Assembly (NCBI GenBank): GCA_036674765.1
Contig: JARVKI010000025.1
Coordinates: 248,001-312,000 of the forward strand
Direction: 5' to 3'
From: Seiridium cupressi
Taxonomy: Eukaryota; Ascomycota; Sordariomycetes; Amphisphaeriales; Sporocadaceae
Length of the DNA stretch: 64,000 nt
Within the stretch, counting starts at the first letter, position 1. Every line of letters begins with the position of its first letter. Positions 11,301 through 23,130 of this stretch are shown in pieces. The position numbers were made by a program, and so were the translations under genes. A model generated the notes under the pieces. The model did no database searches and was not told the origin of the DNA. It saw only the letters and a program-made list of their open reading frames with translations.

Positions 11301-14300
11301 CTCTCAGGAACCACGTACCTACAGGCTGACCCACAAGCCCAACTCTACGGACCATGACACGTGGAGGAAACAGTGATATTGAGCTGCATGCTCCAATCGC
11401 AGTGTTGTTCTGGGCCATATAAGATATAATGTATTGCAGATGACGTGGTTCTTTATCTTCGGTTGCTCAAGCGATCATTGGCCAATGCAGTTGGTGCAGC
11501 GCAGCCTACGGAGCGCGATCGCTCCGAATCTGTGGTTGTGTGGTGAACATGGGAATAAAGATGCTTGCGAGTGTGGGTTGCACTGCGGAGATATTCAGGC
11601 CCCCCCGCTGCTGCACTTGCTCGGCAGCTCGACCTTCCACACTCTGTGAAGCGTCGGGGCTGTTCCAAGTCCTGGGGCCACCTAGGTTAACATGGTCTGG
11701 ACGTTCGGGTCTGGAGGGAAGTCATGTTCGGGACGCGAGGACGATAAGGAGCCGAAGGATGTGTTCTGGGCGAGTCAGCCGGCGAATCCCACAGATGAAT
11801 GAGAGAACAACGTGATTTGCCTCTGGGGGAAAATATAGAACAGACAGAAAAAACGGCCGACGATTCACGGTGTTCAGCGGCCCATCCACAGCGCATTCAG
11901 AGTTAAGCGAGCATCGATCTGAAGTGTTCCTAGGGTTACTCTGTATCTTGCTAATGTGGCTACCCCGGAACCACAGGGGCCTTCCGGCACCCCGGACCTA
12001 GTCAGTGTTCCAATACATACATCCATGAGGCACCCGTGGACAACATGGCGGGCTACGTTGGAGCGCCGGGTTGGAATTGACATGTTGAGCAAGGGCATGG
12101 AGAAGGGCGTCAGTCCTCCAATTGATCAGACTTGTCATGTAATGCCGTCCTCTCGTCGCCCACAGTGTCGTATTCCGGAGCACGACAGTGTTGATCTTGG
12201 GGGCTGCTCGATGGCTGCAGTTCAGGTATAGCTACATGTCCACTGAGCTGCCGTGCAACATTGATGGCTACATTTCCCGGCCTTGGCAACTAACTAGCAA
12301 GTCGACGAGGAAGGGCGGGGCTCTACGGCGGGGCATACTGCATTGTTTTAGTGGGCTAGGGGCCATGGATAAGCTCTGCACAGCCGTGTTGATAGGTCCA
12401 CCGTTCAGGCTGGCGAGGTTCATCGCTGGAACTGCTCGATGCAGAGGACGAATGAGAGGCACGCATACATTTAGTCGGCAGCACCACTGCTGCGCTGGCC
12501 ACGACGGTACGACTGCCATGGTCCCTGTTCACTGGGGCTGTTATCGTATGTGAGTGGTGTGGAATTTCCCGTCCCTACTTACTGTAGGATCCATGGATTG
12601 CACTGAGTTAGGTTACTCGTACTCCAAAGACCGGATGATTGGGTCGGTCCTGGCGTGGAAATTCCGAACGGTCGCGCGTATACAGTGCATTAAGACACGG
12701 CAGCAACCGTCCTCTTGCGTGTCTATATTCCAAGCATGGGCCGCATTCCCCAAGCGGGGCCACGACATTGAGACATGTAGGTAAACGATACGGGTGGTGC
12801 TTATGCTGACTACCTTACCCAGGCCGAGGCAACGTATCGTCATAGCCCATCGTCATTCAGTCGTTTCCACTTTGTGATCGGAAGCAGCCAGGTTCAGTAG
12901 CTAGCAGGCTAGTAAGGTTCTCAGTGTCAGTAATCTTCACGTGAAAGGCACCGAAGACTCTTGATGTCCGTCTATGCTATATTCTCCGGAGATCAAGCCC
13001 GCCCGTTCACTTGTTAGCGCACGCTAGCGGACAGCCCATGTGGTGTGAAGCTTGCAGCCAAGCGAAGGCTCGACGGTATGCTGTGATATGTGCCACCAGC
13101 CAGCGTTCAGTAGTCCATGCAGGGTTGATTACGCTTGGGGGGGACCAACAAGCCAACGCGAAACAGAATTGATGACATGGTGCTTACCCAGGCTGGACAC
13201 TCTAAACTGTCCCTGGATCAATGACGCAGTGAGATTCTCATTTATATTCATCCTAACTAGTGTTTTGTTTGCTCCCGGGCCGCGGAATTGAGCTTTTGCA
13301 GTCAGGCGAAGCTCTAGTTTAGGGAAAACTACCTATTCTTCTTTCCCGCCCGCCAAGCGCCAATCTACAGCCGGGGGACGCTTTACCCCAAGGCAGTCTG
13401 TGCTAGTGTTCCGTATAGCCATTGTGTTTAATGAATAGAAGAAACCAAAAGGATAAAGCTTGCTCTTTTGATAGCCTGAAAAGCTTAGACTAGTCTCACA
13501 GGTCTCGCACTGCAACACCACCTGGGTGGACACTGAAACATGACAACTTGAGACCCCGCGCCCGCATGAACATACCAAATCCCGAAGGACACTAGCGACG
13601 GGTCGACAGTGATAGTGACAGTGACAGTGGCGTAAAGGTCCCATGGTCGCCATTGACAGCGAAGGGGGTGCGCTTAGAAGACGTAGAGCTCACCTTAGTT
13701 ATTAGATGCAGATACTATTGATAAGGCTCTGGAGCTAGCAGATATACCCTTACCCACTGAAACTGATGCCAATGATATGGCAAGATCATCGATGGCACAC
13801 CCAGAGTACAAGGATGAGGAAGTTATCCATAATCCTCCATAAGTCATGGTTGCAAGAACAGGGATGGTGCGGAGCAAAGCAATCCTCGGCATATACTTGT
13901 ACGTATCCGCTCAACGCGAGATTGTGCAATGGTTACACAAGGCGTCCTGCCATTGCGAGGTCTCGCACAACCTACCCTACCGTATGCAGTCGACCATGTA
14001 TTTAGATGGGTTGACATTCGGGTGTCCCATGCGTACCACTGACTCGGGGACGCTGAACAGCCTGGCCCAGCACTGGGATTTAGAGGTTCAAAGGGCACGA
14101 GCTTACTCGTAATTCCCGCCGCTTGATAAGTTGTCATTCTACCCAAGGGAATATTGGGCCAAGTGGAAGATCGGGCCACTGGCAGCTTTGCTTGTGGAGG
14201 TGAGTGGGCAGCGAGAAATGCAGTGTAAGGGCCCCGACTTTCCCTTCCCACCTGGACAAGGGATTGGGCCGGACTAAGTATAACTGGGTTAGCGATTATA

Positions 14301-15079
14301 TTGACAAGCCGTCGGCCATTGAGGACAACGAGTAGCACAGACGCTGGAGCCCAGTGCAGGGATGGCGGTTCAGCGCCGTCGCCAGCGCCAGACCCTCAAG
14401 CACCTGGTAAACCCATGGCCTAATGGAGTCCATCCAGGGTATCGAACGGTGGTTTCCGGCCGGCCCATTAGCGCTAGTTAGCGTTTATGATTGATCGCGA
14501 GGGCGGTTGGGGACATGCTGCTGGGCATGCATTGCGAATCCGCTACGCTGACGGCATATGCTGCGCGGCAGCCCAGTTGACAGGACACAGCACACACGGC
14601 CCCGATCTCGAGCGAGGCCAGAGAGGTCTGACATATGGGCAGTATAGACGATGCTTGTGCCGCACTAGTGCTCTCCTGTCGGTTCCTGGCCGCCCGCAAG
14701 CAATAAACTTGCAGGCCGCGCCTGGTCATTTGTGCTTGTGAGTTGTGGTCAGTCTGTCACTTTTGGACGGGGGTGCCGCCCGTTACATACATAGAGAGGT
14801 ACCTGCTTGGCCAATTGTCTGTATCCCATGCGTCCCTTTCTCGTAATCTGGTCTTCTTCGCATGCTCCTTTTCTTCTTCCACCTTCGCCTGTGATTTTAT
14901 TCCTCTCCTTCGTCCCTTCTGGTCCGCCCATATCCACTGCCGTCGTCCCTTTTTAAGTTCACCTGGGCAGGAGCCGATTTTGCACATCTGGCCAAAAAGG
15001 TCCGGGACAACGCAACCCGTCGCAAGGCTCTCTCCCACTCATGTTCAAAAGATTGTGGGCTCGAGGTTAAGGCTCAGGC
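8385..15079. other. 6.7 kb without a recognisable gene
   Basis: Neither strand has a frame with domain signatures, consistent intron structure or protein-like composition over more than about 100 residues. Base composition is not obviously AT-rich by eye, so it is not a typical AT isochore. A short imperfect GACAGT-type repeat occurs around 13604-13630. The last few hundred bases (about 14740-15079) are pyrimidine-rich and probably form the promoter and 5' leader of the otubain gene. The remainder could be decayed transposon sequence, a long non-coding transcript, or divergent spliced genes I failed to resolve. Confidence 0.45.
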
Positions 15080-17253
15080 ATGTTCCAGCCTATTTCAACG
15101 CCGCTGCTCTACCAGACGTCCTACGGAGTAGCGAATGCCAACATCCCAGAGTACACTTTTGCACCCACTCCGCTGGGTCAGGGCGGCAGCAGCGGGGGAG
15201 CCACCGCCGGCGGCCTGAGTCCGGATGCTGCTGCTAATGTCTACGCCTCGCCCATCTTCTCAAGTCTCCTCGACAACAACACCTACCACAACAACCCGCA
15301 ACTACACCACCGCCCTCGCAACACCTACTCACACCACCGGGCACAAAGTCACAAATACTCATCTTCACACAGCGGCAGACACAACAGCGTCAAGATGGAG
15401 CCGCCAAGTGACCTCGCGCAGCAGGAGGCCGCTGCCCGAGATTACCAGCCCGAGCTCGAGGTGCGTCTTAGAAGCTGCTTGCTTTTTCTTGCTTTTTTGT
15501 TTTATTTTTTATTTTTCATCCTGCACCGACAAAGTGGTTTTCTTCACCGGTTCCGAAGCAGCTTACATGCATTCAGGGCCCTTTAGTCGGTGAGAAGAAG
15601 TCGAGCCACGCAATCACACAGGAGTATGCAAAAGCAAATCCTATATATGTGACCAAAACAATAGTAAGTACCTGAGACGATTCAACGTGCGTTGGGGCAA
15701 GCTCCGATGATCTTGCCAGACCACATGGGAGGCGGACTAGGCTGGCCGGGCGTGGCTACTCCTTCTCTGCACCCACCCCCGACGAGAACCAAATGCAACG
15801 GAAAGTTAACCTGATCCCAGGCATTACCCCGGACTTACTCGCTCTACCGTCAGATCCAAGGTGACGGTAACTGTGGCTGGCGAGGTGAGTTGGAACTTCT
15901 GCTAAATCCTGGGGGATCCTCCTGCATATCTGAGCACTACCCCGCAATTCTAATTCGTGTCGTTGCCAAGGCATGCGCCGAGCGGCGACATGCTCACCCT
16001 GTCAACCCTATCGGATCATGCATGGGGGGTTGATACTCTCGAGTTGTCGTGACAGTGCTGACGTTTAGTTGCCACACCCAGCAATCGGCTTTGGCTACTT
16101 CGAGAACTTGATCAAATATGGAGACGTCAATCAACTGCAGGCCGAGTCAGCCAGATTGGCCACGTTGAATGACTTCATCGAGAAAGTAGGCGGCTACAGT
16201 CCTTACGTCTTCGAAGACATGACAGAGGTGACATGCGAGCTCTTGGCAGAAATCACCGAGGCTGTTGGCCAAGGACAAGATGCCATGCCCATCTTGACGG
16301 AGAAGTGGAACAAGGAGGAGACCTCAGCTCCCATGATTTACCACCTCCGTCTCCTCGCGGCGTCATGGTTGAAAGGCAACTTGGCTCAGTATAAAGAGTT
16401 CATCACTGGGGATGCGGACACCTACTGCGAGGAGTGGATATTACCGGTGAACAAGGAGATTGACCAGATCGCAGTCGACCTGCTGTTCAACGTCTTTCTG
16501 AAACCCGCCAACATCGTCTTAGAAATCGCATACCTCGACACCAGTCCAGGTACAGAAGTCAACGTGCATCGATGGCCCGACGATGCCAAGGATAGGGACC
16601 CGGCTGCTCTCGGTCCTATCGTATGCCTCCTGTATCGCCCTGATCACTACGACATCCTCTATCGTGATGCTGTCGCACATCCGCCCCAACCGCCTGCGAC
16701 ACCTACTACAGTACAAGTCAACCGAGTGACCTCGCTCCGTCATCAGCACGATATCCAGAGCACTGTTCCTTCGCTTGGGACTTACGCAGACCTTGATATG
16801 ACCACACTGTCCATGATTCCTGGCTTCGATTCGGCTGCTTTCGCACCGCTTGGCTCTCCTGCACCGGTATCATCCCATGGATCTGCGTACAGTCCGTCTC
16901 CCCAATCGGCGTGGATGCCTCAACCCTTCCCGGAAGGGGTACAATCAGCACCTTCCCCAATATCGTCAACCCACAGCGCGGTGCCTTCGCAACCATCACC
17001 TCAACCTCAGTCGCAAGAAACGTCCCTGACGTCGCTTCGTTTCAGCAAACACATGTACTCCGTGCCTGGCGGCGCCGAGACGAATGCATATGCTCCGGAG
17101 CCGACATTCCAGGTTCAGACGAACATATTCAAGCAAAGCTTCTACAACACAGCACATTACAACAACCCTCACTTTCAGCCCGAAGAATATAGGCCGGATC
17201 AGGATGACGAGATACCCACGGTCAGGATGGGGGTTCGAAAACGGAGTTCCTAG
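15080..17253 (+). CDS. Otubain-like deubiquitinase (peptidase C65)
   Basis: This is a cysteine protease that cleaves ubiquitin chains. Three introns (15461-15576, 15664-15820, 15885-16081) restore a continuous 567-aa frame. Residues 1-126 are low-complexity (Gly, His, Asn, Ser). The segment GPLVGEKKSSHAITQEYAKA opens the C65 domain. The active-site block GDGNCGWRAIGFGYFE gives Asp171 and Cys174, and the catalytic His is His366 in YRPDHYDILY. The domain ends at about residue 375. A C-terminal tail of about 190 residues rich in Ser, Pro and Gln follows, with no recognised domain. All three catalytic residues are present, so it should be active. It ends facing the minus-strand LIP2 gene. Confidence 0.93.
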
Positions 17254-17837
17254 CATGGGTGCGGCATCAAAAGTCTTGGTCTGTAGAGGTCAGGTGTTTA
17301 TTTCTTCTTATGGTGCTTTCATCTTCATGACTTCACCTTAATGGCGGTAACAACAGATCAGCATTCGAGGCGTTCACCACTAAGGGGGGCTTTCTTGGGG
17401 CTTCTTTTGGGATGCTTTGCCGGCATTAATACATGTCACTTGAGCACTGGCAAGGCGTCTTGATGTCTTATGATCCACCACTGCAACGTCCGTCATTTAT
17501 TCGAGACGGGCGAGAATAAATTCGATCTTTAGCATCAGAAATCAAACTTCGTTCTCGGGATATGTATATACACGAAAGTGAGCATGTAACTGCAATTCGT
17601 CAACATGGTCAGATACCGTGTGCTGGATGTAAGCTCATATCAGTCTTACTAATTGTGTAAGTTGCCATGAGTGAAGAATGGAAAGAGGAAAGCTGCATGA
17701 CGTAGCGAAGGTGATCTAGGACGGAAAATTTATGTCCAAGTAATAGATTCCAGCGAAATGTAGACAGGTAGTTGGCAATAACATTAGTCTAAGATGGTGC
17801 CGCGTTTCACGGCAGCGGAATTATCTAGTGTTGCCAG
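17254..17837. other. Convergent intergenic region (3' UTRs)
   Basis: This lies between two tail-to-tail genes. It contains AT-rich 3'-UTR-like sequence and no frame of note. Confidence 0.5.
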
Positions 17838-18842
17838 TCAAATACAGTGGCCAGCATCCAAGCCATGCCCAGCACTAGATTCCCTTGCCCGCTGTTCGAT
17901 AGCTAGAATCATGGCCTCTGTATCCGGGTCTTCGTACCGGGTGCTTTGAACCTGGGCGCCCAGGCGCTCTTCAAACTCGTCCGCCCATGCTAGCGACAGC
18001 TGATTCTGCAATGTCTGACGGGCTTGCGAATAGGGCTCCGCATCGCTACCCTTGTTACCGTACAGTTCGGCCACTATATTCGTGACACTTTTATCCTCGA
18101 GTCCGCATGCCACGATTCGCGACCACGGATTCGTCTCCTCGGGGCCCACGACCGGCATGTTCACGTTGACAGCGACCCCGAGCGCGGTAACGTGGCGCCG
18201 AAGATGTACGCCCAGGGCCGCGATCTTGCGCTCTTCCGCATACGAGCCTGTTGTCATCGGGTATGTGTTCCTGATTCCGGCCGGGACGTGCTTGACCCAA
18301 ACGCCTGGGTTCGTGGTCGTGAAGCCCTCGATGCCGCCGCCGAGGCCGTCTTTGGTCACCCTGGCCAGCGCCGCGATCGTGGTCTTCTCGAGTAAGCACG
18401 CGTACTTGTGCACAGTGAACTGCCGATGATACTGCGAGTGTAGATCAATCACGGGCCAGAAGACTACCTGGCCCGGGCCATGGTACGTCGCCAGCCCGCC
18501 GCGCGGTGCGTTCACGACATCGGGTTCGTAGTTTCTCCGCTGGGGCTTGTTGGTTCCGGGACTGGTGTATTGTACAGTCAGAGGCGCGCGCAGGCGATCG
18601 TGCTCGGCGGCCGAGAGAGGGCCGTTCTGCCGCCGTCCTAGGGTGTATGTCGGGGCGGGCGTGAAGGAGATCAGGGTCGGCGGCGGCGCGGGTGGTTTCA
18701 GCGCCGAAGGGCCCAAGAGGGCGACGGAGGCTTTGTACTCGAGGAGGCGCTTCTGTAGGTGGGATTGCAGCTCGACGGCAAGGGCGTAGGGTGGAAAGTG
18801 AGGCGCGATCGATGGGATTCGGATGTGGCGAAGGATGGCCAT
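17838..18842 (-). CDS. LIP2: Lipoyl(octanoyl) transferase, LIP2/LipB family
   Basis: It transfers octanoate from acyl carrier protein to a lysine of lipoate-dependent enzymes (H protein, E2 subunits), the first step of mitochondrial lipoic acid synthesis. It is a single exon of 334 aa. The LipB motif RGGLATYHGPGQ is at 114-125. The lysine-containing motif ERKIAALGVHLRR gives Lys206, and NPWSRIVACGLEDKSVTNI gives the acyl-accepting Cys246; together they form the Cys/Lys dyad. Gly-Gly-Gly-rich and Pro-rich insertions (about 45-60 and 168-170) lengthen the protein relative to bacterial LipB, as usual in fungi. A mitochondrial location is expected from the pathway; the N-terminus has basic residues but I did not verify a presequence. 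Confidence 0.93.
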   Translation of the reverse strand: MAILRHIRIPSIAPHFPPYALAVELQSHLQKRLLEYKASVALLGPSALKPPAPPPTLISFTPAPTYTLGRRQNGPLSAAEHDRLRAPLTVQYTSPGTNKPQRRNYEPDVVNAPRGGLATYHGPGQVVFWPVIDLHSQYHRQFTVHKYACLLEKTTIAALARVTKDGLGGGIEGFTTTNPGVWVKHVPAGIRNTYPMTTGSYAEERKIAALGVHLRRHVTALGVAVNVNMPVVGPEETNPWSRIVACGLEDKSVTNIVAELYGNKGSDAEPYSQARQTLQNQLSLAWADEFEERLGAQVQSTRYEDPDTEAMILAIEQRARESSAGHGLDAGHCI

Positions 18843-20013
18843 GTCGCGGCGGGCGTACTCTGGGGTAAGCTCAAGCTGGTGATGCTTCGAGCTGGTTGAC
18901 AGGGGGAGCTAAACCTGGGCGGGAGCTTTGTCCCACCGGAGATTGCGGTGCTTCGGTCCTATCGGTGCTTGCAGATTTCTGGATCCGGCAAATCGGCTCG
19001 GTATAGTCAACCCAACCCAAACAGACCTTCCTCCGCATCCGAGAATCTCACCCCCTGCCAAAACAAACAGACGGACGGAAGTTTTGGTTAAGGATCAGCG
19101 CACGTCACTACTGCATGGTGACTATAGTAACATATCATATCTAACCCTGATATCATTTGGCGGTCAAAGCAAAGTACCACGAAGCGGTGGTATGACAATG
19201 GTGGCTTCATCAAAACCTGCAGCTGGGCCAGGTCATGTGAAGTCAGCGACTAGTCTGGATGCGATGCTCGTCTATCATTTCTCGGGCCCGTGTTGAGGTA
19301 AAAAGTGCACTGCATTGCGGCACAGTTCTGGGTGGTCGCCGTATCAGCGTTATACACGGCCGAGATTAGGAACGGCTCGTGACGCAGATCCCTCCTGGCC
19401 AGGCCCAGGTCCCCGTCGCAACCTGTTCGTGAATCGGGCTGTCGGTTCGCTATCGTCCCGTCCCTGATGCTTACTCTCTCGCTTGCGAATCTTGGGGTAG
19501 CTTAGTACTGGTCCGGTAGGTGACGACATAACCAACAGAGCATTCTTCCTTATCCCGGCAAAGCGCTGAGCGCTAACAGGAGTCAGGGCAACCCCCAGCG
19601 AGCCGAGTCTCGCATTATCGACAACGGCCCTATTTACCCCAAGACGTGCTTACTTCACGACCCACCATTTCTGCACTTTTGTCCCAACGGACCTATTGCG
19701 TCGGGCCCATGGGCATTAGTAGCGTAAACCATACCTGATCCTTGGCGAGGCTCCGGGGTTGACAGGGCCGGGTACTGTCCGAGACCTTCGAGGTTGCTGC
19801 GCCCCGTTGACGATCATTAACCCATCAAGGTGAATAAGCTGCGGTGTGTTGCGGTGAAAGCAGCTCGTCTCGTAACTAGAACATGGGTTCGGGTTCTGCA
19901 CCCTCTCTGATCTGTAAGGGACGTTCAATACTAGAGCTTGAATGCGAGGTAATGAACCAAATTGTTGGATTCCTTTAGTTCGACTGAACAAGTGCTGAGA
20001 TGCGATTTGCATG
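18843..20013. other. Intergenic, no gene recognised
   Basis: The only open frames are short and of random composition. The region separates two minus-strand genes and should hold the LIP2 promoter and the 3' UTR of the macrodomain-type gene. Confidence 0.45.
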
Positions 20014-21231
20014 TCATCCTTCCTGGTGACCCCCCTCTGCCTCTTCACCCGACTCCACGGTATCACCGTCTGTTTCTTCCTCAGACATTGTTCCATTGTC
20101 ATCTTGATTACTCGTATCTCTTGTCACATGTTCGTTCTCGCCGAGCTGGCTCTTTAGTCCGGTCAGTATACCGCTCAGCCCAGACCTGACTTGGTCGCTC
20201 CTGGTCTGGTTCATGCGGAGTTCCAGCTCGTGGATCTTCTCTTGGAGCTCTCTCACTCTGAACGTCTCGGCGTCCTCTTCTGATTCTTCTCCCGGCTGCT
20301 CAGCGCCCTCTTTTCGTGTCAACCCTTGACCGAAAGCCCGCTCGAAATTATCGGCTAGTCCCTGGTCCTTGATGGCAAAGACAATTTCTTCGATTCCCGC
20401 CCAGTCTTCCCTCCTGGCCTTACCCTTATTCCTCCCACCCAGCAGTACCTTACTCCACGCTGCAGCTATCTCGCCAACTGGATTGCCGTAAGCACCACAC
20501 CCCCAAGCACCTAGCACGACTTTCCGGGCCCCTTTGGCTTGAAAGATCCGCAACACAATTCTCATCTTCTGCAAGATGGTGTCTCGGTCTTTGGCATTGA
20601 CGTAAATTCCACGGCCTGAGTCCTCGTCCACTTCGGTCTCCGGCATCCTCAGCATGGCCGCGCTGACACAGTCTACGAACCAGCGATCCTGCTTATCCAG
20701 GTCGTCGCTCTTCTCGTTGCGGAATACGAGGACATCAGGCGTGTAGACTGCTCCCAGCTCCGGTAGGCGGTAGAATTCGTCCTTGAGAGAAGAGAGCAGA
20801 GTGCTGCGCATGCATAATGATTCTTCCTGACTGCCAGCTCCGTTGACGAAACCACCGCCTGGTGAGAGCGGTGAGGCCATATTCAGGATGGCTACCCTGG
20901 CACTCTTATTGCTGAGGTCAAACTTGCCCGTGGCGTCATTGCGTAGCAGAGAATGAGCGGCTGTTATTGTGTCTGTGACCTCGAGAGTTAACGTAGGACC
21001 ACCGGCCAACGGTGCTGCTCTTTTATTCTTTCCCTCAGACGTAGTTGGCTGTGTCTTGCGAACGGGCGGCTCCACGATCAACTCTGACCACTCAGCTCCA
21101 CGCTTGGCTCGTGGGTGAGCTGAAAGAAGTGCAGGTATAACTTTGTTGATGGTGGCTTTCGCTCTCTTTGCACGTGCATCGCGGCGAAAGCTTGGCGGCG
21201 CTAAGCCCTGAGACGGCTCGGTTCTGCCCAT
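20014..21231 (-). CDS. TIGR02452 / microbial-type PARG catalytic domain protein
   Basis: It is probably a poly(ADP-ribose) glycohydrolase-like macrodomain protein that removes ADP-ribose. The single-exon frame gives 405 aa from the ATG at 21231; a longer open frame upstream begins with TTG and was rejected. The N-terminus is basic. The catalytic hallmark is present: GGG at about 125-127 followed by QEE at 135-137 (PGGGFVNGAGSQEESL), and VVLGAWGCGAYGNP forms the phosphate-binding loop of macrodomains. The last 90 residues are a Glu/Asp-rich, partly coiled-coil tail (RVRELQEKIHELELRMNQ). The family occurs in many fungi and bacteria, often as a stress or NAD-metabolism gene. The activity is inferred from the intact GGG...QEE motif. 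Confidence 0.88.
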   Translation of the reverse strand: MGRTEPSQGLAPPSFRRDARAKRAKATINKVIPALLSAHPRAKRGAEWSELIVEPPVRKTQPTTSEGKNKRAAPLAGGPTLTLEVTDTITAAHSLLRNDATGKFDLSNKSARVAILNMASPLSPGGGFVNGAGSQEESLCMRSTLLSSLKDEFYRLPELGAVYTPDVLVFRNEKSDDLDKQDRWFVDCVSAAMLRMPETEVDEDSGRGIYVNAKDRDTILQKMRIVLRIFQAKGARKVVLGAWGCGAYGNPVGEIAAAWSKVLLGGRNKGKARREDWAGIEEIVFAIKDQGLADNFERAFGQGLTRKEGAEQPGEESEEDAETFRVRELQEKIHELELRMNQTRSDQVRSGLSGILTGLKSQLGENEHVTRDTSNQDDNGTMSEEETDGDTVESGEEAEGGHQEG

Positions 21232-22544
21232 GATCCTCGCGACTGTCGTTGAGCGAAGAATCAACGATTGCGAGGTGAGCAAAGAGGCGATCAAACTCTA
21301 GATCACGCGATATTGTATGGATGTCTTAGAGCACGCTGTGGTGGGCATCAAGGTCCTTGTCTGTCCCTCCGGGTATCGTATGCTGCCATTAGGCGGGGTG
21401 AGTAATAGGGCTAAATGCTCTAATCCAGTGGCCTAAGGCAAACGTCTCGATGACGGTGGCGCTGCCGCCCCCGCGCAAGATAATTTCATGAATGAGAGCG
21501 TAATTTACACAATCTATAACTCACAGGGTTCCAGGAGGAAGAACACTACAAACACAAAATTGACAAGTCCGCCATCTATCCATCAAATCTTTTTAAGAGG
21601 GTTTCGGTTCGCTATTTTGGGGTCGCCTAACTCGAGCGCCTGTACGGTGGTGCCCCGCCCTAACATCCGCTGAATCTGTGTTCGCTTCTGATAGAATGAA
21701 AACTTGACCAGCGCGTTCTGTGACGCTGTAGGCTATGCAACTCGACAAATAAGGACACATGATGGCTGCCACCATGTGTATTGACTCATCCTTTACGGAC
21801 TCCTCTTATAGGCCGTGCCTTTCGTCCACTCGTGAGTCACGTTTCGCTCCTCATCTCCTACGGCATCACTGACGCGTTGCCAACACTACATGTACAGCCG
21901 TGAGATTGGTACCCAGGGGGCTGACGTGTCTCTGCCATATCGCGACTCTAATTGACCGCGAGAAACTTGCTTTAGTCGCCAGGCAAACAAAGGGATTTTC
22001 TTGCGTCAACCCTAGCAAGACTGCGTAACTTCTACTGGCAACCTCGAACTGCGCAGATGATCCTAAGCCCTGATAACAAAGTGAAAGCGCACCTAGGATA
22101 AGCCACCGTCAGTAATTCCCAGTGTCTTTTTACTCACAGCTAGTGTGTAAGGCGGAGTGCTAGTTGGTGGTGTGGTTGTTGAATCCATGCACTGCCGGGT
22201 CCTTATCGTCGCAGCACGACCAAACACTACATTCTAGTCTCGTCCCCTAATGTCCTGAACGATGTATGCTTAGACATTTGGGCTTGAGTAATGATTTGTG
22301 TATTCATCTATTCTAAGGTAATACGAATGGCTTTCAATATAGCGACTCCCTTCATCGGATCAGTTTGGGTTGAAGATATCATCAATTGACGGCTTCTCCA
22401 TGTTGACGTTTCCCACTACCATAGATGATATGCAGACCGGCCTCAAAGTTGGGTCAACTTGAAGCCCCTCAAGTCGCTGTCGGATCCCTACTGACCGCCT
22501 GCAAACCACATGCCGAATTAGCGTCAGTTCCTCCGTTGGAAGCT
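21232..22544. other. Intergenic, no gene recognised
   Basis: Only short frames are seen on both strands. No domain, tRNA-like fold or repeat is visible. Confidence 0.4.
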
Positions 22545-23130
22545 CTATAAATCCAGCAGCGTTGAGTCTTCGCTGCTTTCACTAGACGTTTCCTCACTGT
22601 CTGGGCTGATCAAGCTGGGCACGCTGCTTAGGCTATGACTGTCCTCGCTGTCGGAATCCGTCCATTCGTTGCGGTACAGGTAGGTTGAGGCGTATAATTA
22701 CCCACTGGTCCCTCGATCTTGGCGAGAGTCGTTGTTTGTTCTTGTGTGCCCATTGTCATGACCCAAGGTGGCGCGTTCTTGGCCAGGACGGGGCGGATGT
22801 TCGACTGGCCCAAGCCCGGCGTGGATATGAGCCCAGCGTCGATGGCCACTTTCTGGCCATGGCGCGTCAAAGAGCATGCTGTCGGACATGGCGGCGAGGG
22901 AAAGTAGTATGAAGAACAGCACAAAGGCTATGCAAGCGACGACCAGCGCTATGCCTCCCACTTCCGGGAGACCATCGCTTTCTAGGTATCCTTTTGGGGT
23001 CATATTGATCCAGTATACAGGCTGCGCTCGACCGACTTGTGGTTTGATTACCTAGTCTAAGCGTGGGAGAGGCTTTGCCGGTGCCTGGCAGGTTAGTGTC
23101 GAAGCTGGGCAGGATTTCATGCAATACAGA
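22545..23130 (-). CDS. Small single-pass membrane protein, model unresolved
   Basis: There are three coding-like segments on the minus strand. The first ends in a stretch such as LPSFDTNLPGTGKASPTLRL. A GT-AG intron (gtaatcaaacc...ccaaaag, about 60 bp, near 23000-23060) then joins it in frame to LGYLESDGLPEVGG and a clear transmembrane helix (IALVVACIAFVLFFILLSLA). Downstream, one frame gives a plausible 50-residue segment (DAGLISTPGLGQSNIRPVLA), and the other gives an acidic Ser-rich tail ending LDL at 22545 (SEETSSESSEDSTLLDL). I cannot join helix, middle and tail without a frame change, and no ATG starts the first segment in frame. It is either a spliced gene with an upstream exon or a decayed one. 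I do not recognise the family. Confidence 0.35.

Noticed and set aside
13844..14338. 164-codon minus-strand frame in the gene-free region
   Set aside because: No domain, no conserved pattern and no splice support.
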